Shown in pieces: positions 23,110 to 31,607 of a stretch of 39,413 nucleotides of DNA (its first letter is position 1; each line of letters begins with the position of its first letter). This DNA is from Okeania sp. SIO3I5 (lineage in GTDB: Bacteria > Cyanobacteriota > Cyanobacteriia > Cyanobacteriales > Microcoleaceae). The notes beneath the pieces were generated by a model. That model had not been told where the DNA came from, searched no databases, and worked only from the letters and a program-made list of their open reading frames with translations. The stretch lies in contig NZ_JAAHHT010000039.1 of assembly GCF_010672085.1 (NCBI RefSeq), positions 21,086-60,498 on the forward strand, written 5' to 3'. The translations under genes and the position numbers were made by a program.

Positions 23110-24109
23110 GTTTCAATCCCTAAATAGGGATTAGGGTTTCCAGAGCCGGAGCCCGAGCCTCAGCCGGAGCCCGAGCCTCAGCGTTTCAATCCCTAAATAG
23201 GGATTAGGGTTTCCAGAGAAAAATTATGAACTAAAATTAGGGGAGTTCCTCAATAAGGAAGTTTCAATCCCTAAATAGGGATTAGGGTTTCCAGAGCACT
23301 GTGAGGTGGGGCAGATTAAGCTTTTTCAGGGTAAGGGTTTCAATCCCTAAATAGGGATTAGGGTTTCCAGAGCGTGCGGAAGGCATTTTGCAACTAGTTG
23401 AGGAGTATTACCCGTTTCAATCCCTAAATAGGGATTAGGGTTTCCAGAGAAAAAGTTCATTTGGTAGGACAATTAAATTATGTCGTTTCAATCCCTAAAT
23501 AGGGATTAGGGTTTCCAGAGGTTAGTTTTTTCAAGAACGTCTTTCAAACTCTTAAGAAAAAAGGGTTTCAATCCCTAAATAGGGATTAGGGTTTCCAGAG
23601 TAGTACGTGCGAATCACGTTGCCATTGATCTCTACTGTTTCAATCCCTAAATAGGGATTAGGGTTTCCAGAGCAATCTGGTTGAACTTATAACGGAACAG
23701 CCTGAAATTGTTTCAATCCCTAAATAGGGATTAGGGTTTCCAGAGCCCGCAAGTTTGATCTCTAATGATCCCGATCCTGATGTTTCAATCCCTAAATAGG
23801 GATTAGGGTTTCCAGAGGAGACTGATCCTGATCCTGTTGAGACTGAGACTGAGAGTTTCAATCCCTAAATAGGGATTAGGGTTTCCAGAGTTTTAGGAGA
23901 AGTGAAATGAAAGAAGGAACTTGTTTCAATCCCTAAATAGGGATTAGGGTTTCCAGAGAAAACTCCGGTGTATCCGGATCTGACGTCAGTTTTTGAGAAG
24001 TTTCAATCCCTAAATAGGGATTAGGGTTTCCAGAGTTAACAGAGGAGCAAACGCCCAACATGAGCCAATATGGGTTTCAATCCCTAAATAGGGATTAGGG
24101 TTTCCAGAG
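23110..24109 (-). CRISPR. CRISPR array, 14 identical 36-bp repeats, 13 spacers
   Basis: Repeats start at 23110, 23183, 23261, 23337, 23414, 23485, 23565, 23637, 23710, 23782, 23855, 23923, 24000 and 24074. Each is 36 bp: on the + strand it begins GTTTCAATCCC, contains the palindrome AATCCCTAAATAGGGATT and ends GGTTTCCAGAG. All copies appear identical. Spacers are 32-44 bp, a spread usual for type III. Read on the minus strand each repeat ends ATTGAAAC, the classic 8-nt crRNA 5' handle, so I infer leftward transcription with the leader on the right (24110 onwards). The newest spacer would then be 24036-24073. The downstream operon starts at 24841 in the opposite direction. No cas6 is in the window. 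Confidence 0.97.
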
Positions 24110-24480
24110 AGTTCCGATCCAGAACCCAGACATAGCAAGGGTTTCAGATACCCAAATATACACGCCCCTTTGATTAATTTGTCAACAAGGCAAATTTTGG
24201 CAAAATGACAATGCTCAAACCCTCTCGTAGCAAGGCACATACACGGGTCAACGAAAGAATAGGCATTTCAGCGATTCTGGGAGGCGTGTATGTGGGGTTC
24301 CATGCAAAGATGAAAAACTACCCTTTAGCCACCCTTAACAACTAAGAAATGACCAAAAATTTATTACTATTTATTTCTCGAGGTTCTTAACTGAAAATAT
24401 ACTAACTTTTTCATTCCATCCCTGTCAAGTGGACGAAAAAATCAATTTTTGATAATATTTTTGTCAACTGTCAAATTTTA
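24110..24480 (-). promoter_or_regulatory. Probable CRISPR leader and array promoter
   Basis: This AT-rich, gene-free DNA lies between the array and the divergent cas operon. On the minus strand a perfect TTGACA (24423-24428) is followed after 18 bp by TAGTAT (24399-24404), a possible promoter for the array; further TTGACA boxes lie at 24462 and 24469. An inverted repeat CACATACACG (24236-24245) / CGTGTATGTG (24285-24294) and a repeated TAGCAAGG (about 24136 and 24228) lie between this promoter and the first repeat. The leader call depends on the inferred array direction. Confidence 0.45.
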
Positions 24481-24659
24481 GTGGCCAGGATATTTATAGA
24501 AAATGCCTTTTCTACATACGTGTTAAACTATCAGCAGTTAAGAAAAATTTGTAACTTGGAAGTATAGTAAAAGGAGAAATTTAGCGATCGCGGAGCGGAA
24601 CGGAGTTCTATCGCGAAATTATTAGGTAAGATACCCAAATAATTACAGTCTCCATTTTT

Positions 24660-24805
24660 AAGGAGAACAAGTTAAAAGCACTTATTTATCTTGCGAGTTA
24701 AGATAGAGAAAGAAATTGGGTGTTGAAAAAGCGATCGCCAGACAGCTAAACAGTTAAAATAGACGAATACTCGTAAGATTCATCAATTAGAAAATGGTGA
24801 ATTGA
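24660..24805 (+). pseudogene. Fragment of a second csx3-AAA gene
   Basis: Translated from 24660 this reads KENKLKALIYLAS, stop, DRERNWVLK, a one-base shift, SDRQTAKQLK, stop, TNTRKIHQLENGEL. It lines up with csx3-AAA residues about 143-190: EKDKKLKVFIQRAN, W, DGEGNWVEE, SDRQVAKRLK, DDNTVPVHKLGKEM. DNA similarity is also plain (GCGATCGCCA.AC/GTAGCTAAAC). Two stops and a frameshift in about 145 bp make it a relic. It sits immediately upstream of the first cas-operon gene, so an ancestral csx3-AAA probably led this operon. Confidence 0.7.
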
Positions 24806-24840
24806 GTTGTGTTAAAATTTACTTATTTTGAGGAGTAAAT

Positions 24841-26160
24841 ATGGATATTCCAGATAAATACAAAGTCGAGCATTTATTTTTGCTAATAGGTGAAAATCCT
24901 TTGCCTAATTATGTGGCTGCCAAACTTCTATTTAAGGAAGGCAAGAAAAAAACTTTATATCTCATTCACACGACTGGGACATCCGAAACTGCCGAACGCT
25001 TACAAGAAATTTTGGAATCAGATATAGAAGTTCAACTGGTTTCTATTAATGATAATGACTCAGATGCTCACGAGATTAGAAAAGTAATCTCTGAAGAATT
25101 AGAGAATATTAAATTAGATAATAATGAAAAGATAGGACTAAATTATACTGGCGGGACAAAAGCTATGTCTGTCCATTCTTATAGATCGTTATTCTATCAA
25201 GAGCAAAATTCGCAATACATAAAGCGCTCGAATATTGTGTTGAGTTATCTTGACGCCCGTCGTTTAGAAATGTGTTTTGATCGAGAGGATGGAGAGAGCG
25301 ATCGTTACAAAGTTACACCTGAAATGCTTGAAGTTAACCTAAAAACTATTTTCGAGCTGCATGGTTGGAAGTTTAAATCTGAACCAGTTTATCAACCAAA
25401 ATTATTTGAAGCTACTAAAGCACTCACTGAATTTTTCCAGGAAAAAACATGGTCGGATGTTTGGCAAAATTGGTGCAAGGAAGTTTTTAAATATAAAGAT
25501 AAAAATGATAATGATCGGGAAAAAAGAAGAAAAGACAAAGACATTATGATTTTACAATTTCAACCTATAAGAGTAGAGATATATGAAGGATTTAATGCCA
25601 TCAAAAATGTTATTAACTTAGAGAAAGAAGAACCAAAAAATTTTCTAGAGAGTATTAAAAATAAAGGTCAATTTAAGAAATTGGAGAAACTTGGGAAATG
25701 GCTTGATGGTGAATGGCTAGAACATTATGTTTTGCAGCAAGTAATAAATATTTCAGAAGAACTTTCCATTCACGATCAAGCTGCTTCATTTCATGTTTCT
25801 ACTACTCAAAATCCAAAAGATAACAAATTTGAATTTGATGTTTCCTTCATGCGTGGCTATCAACTTTTTGCTATTTCTTGTACAACTGATAGCACTAAAC
25901 CTCTGTGTAAATCTAAGTTATTTGAAGCTTATATTAGAGCCCAGCAATTAGGAGGTTCAGAAGCAAGAGTTGCTTTGGTATGTTGTGTTGATGTAAAAAC
26001 GGTAGATCGACTAAAAACAGAAATTACCAACGTTTTTAACCCAGATCCAGAAAGTTCTAAAAAAGACTACAGACTAGAAGTGTTTGGACGCGAAGATTTG
26101 ATAGATTTATCAACAAAAATAAAAACATGGATTAAAAATGTAGATAAGGAGGCAAAATGA
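24841..26160 (+). CDS. CARF-domain nuclease, DUF1887 (Can2/Card1-like)
   Basis: A 439-residue protein, first gene of the type III operon. The N-terminal CARF domain shows LFLLIGENPLPNYVAAKLL and NYTGGTKAM (101-109), where cyclic oligoadenylate binds in Can2/Card1 proteins. The C-terminal PD-(D/E)XK-type nuclease shows GEWLEHY (E291, E294) and FEFDV (D333). The expected E-x-K on the next strand reads S346-C347-T348 in AISCTT, with K353, K357 and K359 following, so the lysine may be supplied from a shifted position or activity may be reduced. It should cut DNA and/or RNA when Cas10 makes its second messenger. A GAGGAG site lies 7 bases before the ATG. Its stop overlaps the cas10 start as ATGA. 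Confidence 0.85.
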   Translation: MDIPDKYKVEHLFLLIGENPLPNYVAAKLLFKEGKKKTLYLIHTTGTSETAERLQEILESDIEVQLVSINDNDSDAHEIRKVISEELENIKLDNNEKIGLNYTGGTKAMSVHSYRSLFYQEQNSQYIKRSNIVLSYLDARRLEMCFDREDGESDRYKVTPEMLEVNLKTIFELHGWKFKSEPVYQPKLFEATKALTEFFQEKTWSDVWQNWCKEVFKYKDKNDNDREKRRKDKDIMILQFQPIRVEIYEGFNAIKNVINLEKEEPKNFLESIKNKGQFKKLEKLGKWLDGEWLEHYVLQQVINISEELSIHDQAASFHVSTTQNPKDNKFEFDVSFMRGYQLFAISCTTDSTKPLCKSKLFEAYIRAQQLGGSEARVALVCCVDVKTVDRLKTEITNVFNPDPESSKKDYRLEVFGREDLIDLSTKIKTWIKNVDKEAK

Positions 26161-27893
26161 AAGAATATACTGTTACTGTACTTGATACTACTGGAATTCA
26201 ACCATACATTTTTGGCAGCAACAAACTTCGGGAAAATATAGGAGGATCGTATTTAGTTAAGCAAGCAACTGATGATTGGGTGAGAAAAACTTTAGGTTTA
26301 AAAGATGTAATAGGAGTCCCTATACTCACTTTTCTATCTAAACAAAAACCCATTGAGGAAGGTGCACCTAGTGAAATTGTTTATGCGGGTGGTGGTAATA
26401 CAATTCTGTTGTTTAAATCTATGGAAACAGCTATTGAATTTACGAAAAAATTAAGCAGAAAAGTTTTAATAGATGCCCCAGGAATTAATCTAATTGTTGC
26501 TCATAAAAAATTTGATTGGGATAAAGATCAACTGTATGAAGTAGTTAGCAATTTAATGAGAAACGAACTAGAGCAGCAGAAGTACAAACGGATACCTTCT
26601 TCCCCACTTCTAGGATTGGGGGTAACAGCATTTTGCAACTCAACTCAGTTAGTTGCTGTAGATTATAGCAATAATCGAGATTATCAAATGCCGAAAGATA
26701 GCAAACCTTACCTAATTTCTAGGGAAATTGCTGCTAAACTCAAGGCTGTTAGTTATGCAAATAAAAGTCTCAAAGAAATGATTGAAGAATTATTGAAGGA
26801 CAGCACAAATAATGTTTCAGAGAAGTTTCAAGAATATCAATTGCCTTTAAGAATAGATCAATTGGGACGTTCAAGAGATGAAAATAGTTATGTTGCTGTA
26901 GTTCATGCAGATGGAAATAGCATGGGTAAACGTTTTCGAGAATATGCTCAACAGCAATCGGAGCAATATTCTGACAACCCGAACCTTGCTAATCGTGCTT
27001 ATGTTGAGGCGATGCGTAACCTCTCTAAAAGTGTAGATAGTGCAGGTAAGCAAGCTTTGAAAAAAGTAATTGAGACATTGGTTAATTCAATTCAAAAAGT
27101 AACAGAAAATGGTAAAACGGTAAAAAAAGTAGTAGGTAAGTTAGGTGAGTTTAGAATTGAAGAGAATTTTTTCCCTTTTCGTCCTTTAGTTTATGGAGGG
27201 GATGATATTACTTTTGTCTGCGATGGACGTTTAGGATTAGAACTAGGGGCTATTTATCTTCAGGAACTAGAAAAACATACAATGCCAGATGGTAAACCAA
27301 TCAAAGCTTGTGCAGGAATTAGTATTGTTAAAACTCATTATCCTTTTGCTAGAGCTTATGCACTTAGCGAGGCTTTATGCAAAGAAGCAAAGCAGTTTGT
27401 TAAAAAAACTAAGAAAACAAAAGAACCAGGAGGTTTTTCTGCACTAGATTGGCATATTGCAAGTAGTGGTTTAAGTGGTTCAATTTCGGAAATTCGCCAA
27501 CGAGAATACCTAGTTTCATCTGGCAATTTAACTATGCGTCCTATTCGCCTACAATGTTCTAAAAATGAATGGCAAAACTGGCAGAGTTTTACTCAAGTTA
27601 TCGAGGATTTTATCGATGGTAATGATTGGAAAGGACGTAAAAATAAAGTCTTAGCTTTGCGGGAAGTTTTACGAGAAGGAATAGATGCAACAAGACAATT
27701 CTTGAAGAACTATAAACCTACTAAACTACCCAATTTTATTCCTGAATCCAGTGAAAGCCGTCGTCTAGCAAATGATGGTTGGTTAAATGGAGTTTGTGGT
27801 TATTTTGATGCCATTGAAGTAATAGATTTTTACCTTTCGTTAGGACAAGAAAATAATGGAACTGTACCACCTGAAAATCAAGTTACTGAGTGA
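26157..27893 (+). CDS. cas10: Cas10, type III-D, GGDD cyclase-type, no HD domain
   Basis: A 578-residue large subunit. It begins directly with the first palm-like domain (DTTGIQPYIFGSNKLRENIGG) and has no N-terminal HD nuclease. The second palm holds VVHADGNSMGK (D252) and the YGGDD motif (GGDD at 347-350), the two metal sites used to make cyclic oligoadenylates from ATP on target RNA binding. The helical C-terminus follows after about residue 450. An intact GGDD with a CARF nuclease and Csx3 next door argues for active signalling; absence of HD argues against DNA cleavage by Cas10 itself. It is translationally coupled to the upstream gene through ATGA and overlaps cas7 by 38 bp. It is short compared with Cas10 of III-A and III-B systems. 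Confidence 0.92.
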   Translation: MKEYTVTVLDTTGIQPYIFGSNKLRENIGGSYLVKQATDDWVRKTLGLKDVIGVPILTFLSKQKPIEEGAPSEIVYAGGGNTILLFKSMETAIEFTKKLSRKVLIDAPGINLIVAHKKFDWDKDQLYEVVSNLMRNELEQQKYKRIPSSPLLGLGVTAFCNSTQLVAVDYSNNRDYQMPKDSKPYLISREIAAKLKAVSYANKSLKEMIEELLKDSTNNVSEKFQEYQLPLRIDQLGRSRDENSYVAVVHADGNSMGKRFREYAQQQSEQYSDNPNLANRAYVEAMRNLSKSVDSAGKQALKKVIETLVNSIQKVTENGKTVKKVVGKLGEFRIEENFFPFRPLVYGGDDITFVCDGRLGLELGAIYLQELEKHTMPDGKPIKACAGISIVKTHYPFARAYALSEALCKEAKQFVKKTKKTKEPGGFSALDWHIASSGLSGSISEIRQREYLVSSGNLTMRPIRLQCSKNEWQNWQSFTQVIEDFIDGNDWKGRKNKVLALREVLREGIDATRQFLKNYKPTKLPNFIPESSESRRLANDGWLNGVCGYFDAIEVIDFYLSLGQENNGTVPPENQVTE

Positions 27894-28557
27894 CACAACT
27901 TTTGGACGAGGGGATGGAGTAGCGGGTTTAGTTGATCAAGAGGTAGAACACGATGCTTATGGGTTTCCCTTTTTACGGGGACGTACCTTTAAAGGATTGC
28001 TGAGTGAAGAGTGCGACAACATAATTGCTGCATTTACCGATGAAAGTCTCAAAAAACATTGGCAAAAAGTGGCTTGTGCAGTATTTGGGATTTCTGGAAG
28101 CGTTATAGACACTATAGGAGCTATTCGTGTAGGAGATGCTGTTTTACCAGACGATCTCAGACAAGCTGTAGCCTATCAGCTTAAGGAACAAACCCTGACT
28201 AAGACAGAGGTACTGGAGTCTCTAACTACCATTCGCCGTCAGACAGCAATGAATCCAAATGGAGTAGCTACTCCAGGAAGTTTACGTTCCTTTCGAGTTG
28301 TCATTCGTCAACTAGAGTTCTCGGCTAGCTTGCATCTAGACACTAACACAGTAGAAATAGATGGAGTTTCCATTTCTAAAAATGAGATGTTGTCGCTTTT
28401 GGCTGTTGGCACATTAGCACTTCGCCACTTAGGCAGCGGGCGCAACCGAGGACGAGGCCATGTCCAATGTTCCCTGTGTGACAACCAAGGAAATGACATT
28501 ACTAGAGATTATTTGAGTTATTTTGATTTAGCTGAGGAAAAGCATGAAAGCAATTGA
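27856..28557 (+). CDS. cas7: Cas7 (Csm3-like) backbone subunit, stand-alone
   Basis: A 233-residue single RAMP domain. It starts LKIKLLSDTTFGRGDG, carries VDQEVEHDAYGFPFLRG, and ends with the glycine-rich loop GSGRNRGRGHV. The loop aspartate D27 (GLVDQE) matches the Csm3 residue that cuts target RNA between backbone subunits, so this copy is probably catalytic. The ATG at 27856 lies inside cas10 in another frame, 10 bases after AGGA. The gene overlaps the following csx10 by 14 bp. In the described III-Dv complex of Synechocystis this Cas7 is fused to Cas5-Cas11; here it is separate. Confidence 0.88.
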   Translation: MELYHLKIKLLSDTTFGRGDGVAGLVDQEVEHDAYGFPFLRGRTFKGLLSEECDNIIAAFTDESLKKHWQKVACAVFGISGSVIDTIGAIRVGDAVLPDDLRQAVAYQLKEQTLTKTEVLESLTTIRRQTAMNPNGVATPGSLRSFRVVIRQLEFSASLHLDTNTVEIDGVSISKNEMLSLLAVGTLALRHLGSGRNRGRGHVQCSLCDNQGNDITRDYLSYFDLAEEKHESN

Positions 28558-30187
28558 AATTACCCTGAAAATCGAACAACCTGTTTTAGTAAATTCTTTT
28601 CAGGGAGATCCTAACAGCGATGTTTCTTATTCTTATATTCCTGGCAGCGCTCTCCGGGGAGCGTTGATAAGTCGCTATATGAGACAAAACCGCATTCGGG
28701 AACTCGATCTAGCAAATCCCGAAGTTAAACGCTTATTTTTTGATGCAGATAAAACTTCATATTTGAATGCTTACTTATTGAGTCAAGATAATCAGCGAAC
28801 TTTGCCCTTACCTCGTTCTTGGTTTAAGAATAAAGATGATGAATTTAACGATAAAAAAAACTCAGTTACAGCCTATGATTTTAGTCTGAGAGAAAGTGAC
28901 GAGGACGAAGACGAAGATATCGAACCAGAATCTCCAAAAGCAGTTGGCGATTATTTTTGGGTGAAAGATAGTAAAAAGGAAATACTTTATCTTTATAAAG
29001 AAAAGCGACGGATTAATATTCATAACAGAAGAAACCGCAAAAAAGGAAAAGGTACTCCAGAGGAGGGAGAAATATTTCGTTATGAAGCTTTAGATGCCGG
29101 ACAAACTTTTCAAGCAATTATTCTTTATCAGGAAGATAATGACAAAACAATTTTTGAAAGGTTGTTAGAAGTCGAAAAACTGCAAAAAAGCGATCGAGAA
29201 AAATCTGATTTATGGTTAGGTGGTTCTCAAAGTGCAGGATATGGACACACTAAAATTATTAATATTGAGTTTCTTGATACTTGGGATGAAATAGGAGCTA
29301 CTTCCCAAAAACGTGAGGGAGATAATTTAATAGTTACGCTTCTCAGCGATGGGATTTTTAGAGATGATATTACTGGTCAAGTTATAGCTAATTCAGATTT
29401 GGTAAAACAGGAAATTGAGCATATTCTCGGCAGTGAAAAAAAGCTATCTTTGCCAACTCCAGTTTATGCAGCCAGCACTTTAATTGGAGGATTTAATCGC
29501 AAATGGGGATTACCTTTACCACAAGTTTCTGCTTTAGCTGCTGGAAGTGTTTTTGTCTTTAAAAATGTCAATATTACTGCTAGTGAAATTGAGGAATTAG
29601 AAAATAAAGGAATAGGAGAAAGACGGGTTGACGGTTTTGGGAGAATAGCTATTAACTGGGCTGTTAAATGGGGTAAAAAAGAATCTTTTTCAGTTGAAAA
29701 ACCTGATGAAAAAGAAGATGAAAAACAATTAGATGAATATTCTTTAAAATCTGAGGTTTCACGTTCTCTAGCAGAACTAATGGCAGAAAGAATATTGAAA
29801 CAGAAACTAGAGCAAGAAGTTCAAAAAAAAGTTGATTCCTGGACTCCTAAAGGTCCTATTAGTAATAGCCAACTTTCAAGACTAAGAATTGTTGCCAGGG
29901 AAGGATTAACTTTAGGAAGTCGTCTACCAGTTTTAAGATTATTGTGCAATTTACCTGCTAGTTCTAAAGCTAAGTTTCAACAAACAAAAATTGAGAATGT
30001 ACCACTTGATAAAAAAATTTATGAAATGTTGAGAAAGCCTACTTGTTGGATGAGTAATCTACAGGAATTAGAGGGAAATGTTGCTGGTGTTTCAAAAAAG
30101 TTAAGTCAGCGACTAGCAATAGAATATACCCTAAGATTAATTATGGCGATCGCTAAAAATGCTATAAAGGAGAAACAAAATGACTAA
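28544..30187 (+). CDS. csx10: Csx10 (Cas5-type) with Cas11-like C-terminal helical domain
   Basis: A 547-residue RAMP. The N-terminus has EQPVLVNSF and SYIPGSALRGAL, the loop that contacts the crRNA 5' handle region in Cas5-group proteins. A charged insertion with an acidic run (SDEDEDEDIEPE) lies at about 125-140. The glycine-rich loop is GERRVDGFGRI (about 358-368). After about residue 400 the protein becomes helical and charged (SELAELMAERIL-like region, then LSRLRIVAREGLTLGSRL), consistent with a fused Cas11 small subunit. In III-D effectors Csx10 caps the complex at the Cas10 end. A GAGG site lies before the ATG. It overlaps cas7 by 14 bp and the next gene by 8 bp. The Cas11 call is inference from position and helix content. 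Confidence 0.8.
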   Translation: MKAIEITLKIEQPVLVNSFQGDPNSDVSYSYIPGSALRGALISRYMRQNRIRELDLANPEVKRLFFDADKTSYLNAYLLSQDNQRTLPLPRSWFKNKDDEFNDKKNSVTAYDFSLRESDEDEDEDIEPESPKAVGDYFWVKDSKKEILYLYKEKRRINIHNRRNRKKGKGTPEEGEIFRYEALDAGQTFQAIILYQEDNDKTIFERLLEVEKLQKSDREKSDLWLGGSQSAGYGHTKIINIEFLDTWDEIGATSQKREGDNLIVTLLSDGIFRDDITGQVIANSDLVKQEIEHILGSEKKLSLPTPVYAASTLIGGFNRKWGLPLPQVSALAAGSVFVFKNVNITASEIEELENKGIGERRVDGFGRIAINWAVKWGKKESFSVEKPDEKEDEKQLDEYSLKSEVSRSLAELMAERILKQKLEQEVQKKVDSWTPKGPISNSQLSRLRIVAREGLTLGSRLPVLRLLCNLPASSKAKFQQTKIENVPLDKKIYEMLRKPTCWMSNLQELEGNVAGVSKKLSQRLAIEYTLRLIMAIAKNAIKEKQND

Positions 30188-31607
30188 CGAACGTTTAAAT
30201 CGCCATCAACGTCAGATTATTGAAAGGATTATTATTAGAGGGAAATTAATATTAGATACTCCTACCTGTTTAGGCAGTGGAGATGCAGAAGGGCCAACAA
30301 ATTTAATGCTGATGCGCGATAGTATTACTCCTTATGCTTTACTAACAGGAGCATCCATTGCTGGAGCATTACGAAATTATCTCCATGAGTACGAAAATGG
30401 CTATGAAAAAGAAGAAAAATATGACGGTCTAGCTACTTATTTATTTGGTGCAACTCGTGAGGAGGAAAATGGAGACCAAAGTCCTCTAATTATTAATGAT
30501 TCTATTAGTAGCGAAGTACCAAAAGTAGAACTAAGAGATGGAGTAAAAATTAATAGTGTTACGGGAATAGCTGAAGACAAAGCCAAATATGATTTGGAAT
30601 TATTAGCTCAGGATACAGAATTTCCTCTAGATTTTGAGTTAATAATTGAAGAAGATAAAGATAAAAATAAACTTTTAGAAGCTTTAGCTATAACTTTAGA
30701 AGGATTAGAAAAGAGTGAAATTAGAATTGGCATGAAAAAACGCCGGGGGTTTGGTCGTTGTCATGTTTCTGAATGGCAAGTTTGGCAGTTTAATTTAGAG
30801 AATAATCAAGATAGAATTGCCTGGTTGTTATTTGACGGTGAAGGGATTGCTAATATTCAAACTGGCAAAATTTCAGATATTCTTAAATATGACAAAGAAT
30901 GCTCAGATAAACGTCAACGTTTTACAATGGAAGCTAGTTTTAAATTAGTTGGTTCATTGTTAATTCGTTCCAGTCAATTTTCTAATCAAACTGCTCCTGA
31001 TACAGTGCATTTAAAATCTTATAGAAATGGAGAATATAAACCTATTTTATCTGGTACGAGTTTAGCTGGAGTTTTGCGACATCGTGCCGAAAGAATTGTG
31101 AATACTCTGGGGAATAATCAGACAATAATTAAAGATATTTTTGGTACAGAAAAAGATTATGAAAATCCTCAGTCAAGTCGTTTACTTGTGGAGGAAACTG
31201 TAATTGAAAATGTCAATGAATTAGTACAAAATCGAATTGCCATAGACCGTTTTACAGGAGGTGCATTTTACGGTGCTTTATTCGATGAACAAGCTATTGT
31301 TGAAAAAGAGGAAACTTGCGTGACTTTAGAATTAGAATTACGGCAGCCAGAAGATTATGAAATAGGATTACTTTTATTACTATTGAAAGATTTATGGACT
31401 AGCGATTTACCAGTGGGAGGAGAGAGTAGTATTGGGCGAGGAAGATTAGCAGGAATAAATGCTGAAATGAGTCTCAAAAAGCCAAGTGAGAATCAAAAAA
31501 CTGAAAAACTTTGGACTATTAGTCAAAATGGAGAACAATTAGAAATAAGCGCTCCTGAAACATTAGAATCTTTTGTTAAAAATTTTGTTGATGAGGTGCA
31601 AGTATGA
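30180..31607 (+). CDS. Cas7-2x: two fused Cas7 (Csm3-like) domains
   Basis: A 475-residue tandem RAMP. Domain 1 (about 14-205) has LTGASIAGALR and the loop GMKKRRGFGRC. Domain 2 (about 245-440) has LSGTSLAGVLRHRAE and the loop GGESSIGRGRL. At the position of the Csm3 catalytic aspartate, domain 1 has N41 (GPTNLML) and domain 2 has D274 (APDTVHL), so probably only the second domain cuts RNA. A Cas7-2x fusion is a hallmark of the III-Dv group. AAGGAG lies 7 bases before the ATG, inside the end of csx10. The stop overlaps the csx19 start as ATGA, indicating coupled translation and fixed stoichiometry. Confidence 0.85.
   Translation: MTNERLNRHQRQIIERIIIRGKLILDTPTCLGSGDAEGPTNLMLMRDSITPYALLTGASIAGALRNYLHEYENGYEKEEKYDGLATYLFGATREEENGDQSPLIINDSISSEVPKVELRDGVKINSVTGIAEDKAKYDLELLAQDTEFPLDFELIIEEDKDKNKLLEALAITLEGLEKSEIRIGMKKRRGFGRCHVSEWQVWQFNLENNQDRIAWLLFDGEGIANIQTGKISDILKYDKECSDKRQRFTMEASFKLVGSLLIRSSQFSNQTAPDTVHLKSYRNGEYKPILSGTSLAGVLRHRAERIVNTLGNNQTIIKDIFGTEKDYENPQSSRLLVEETVIENVNELVQNRIAIDRFTGGAFYGALFDEQAIVEKEETCVTLELELRQPEDYEIGLLLLLLKDLWTSDLPVGGESSIGRGRLAGINAEMSLKKPSENQKTEKLWTISQNGEQLEISAPETLESFVKNFVDEVQV

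Noticed and set aside
23110-24109. Array read on the + strand like the cas operon
   Set aside because: The + strand repeat ends TTCCAGAG, whereas the minus strand ends ATTGAAAC, the common crRNA handle; the gap on the right also fits a leader better than the repeat-filled left side.
23658-24240. Minus-strand ORFs of 67 and 76 residues across the array
   Set aside because: They are translations of the CRISPR repeat itself (repeating GNPNPYLGIET) and of flanking leader DNA, with no start signals.
26157-27893. Cas10 start mis-called, hiding an N-terminal HD domain
   Set aside because: The start overlaps the upstream stop as ATGA, the sequence upstream is the coding end of the CARF nuclease in another frame, and the protein begins directly with the palm-like domain.
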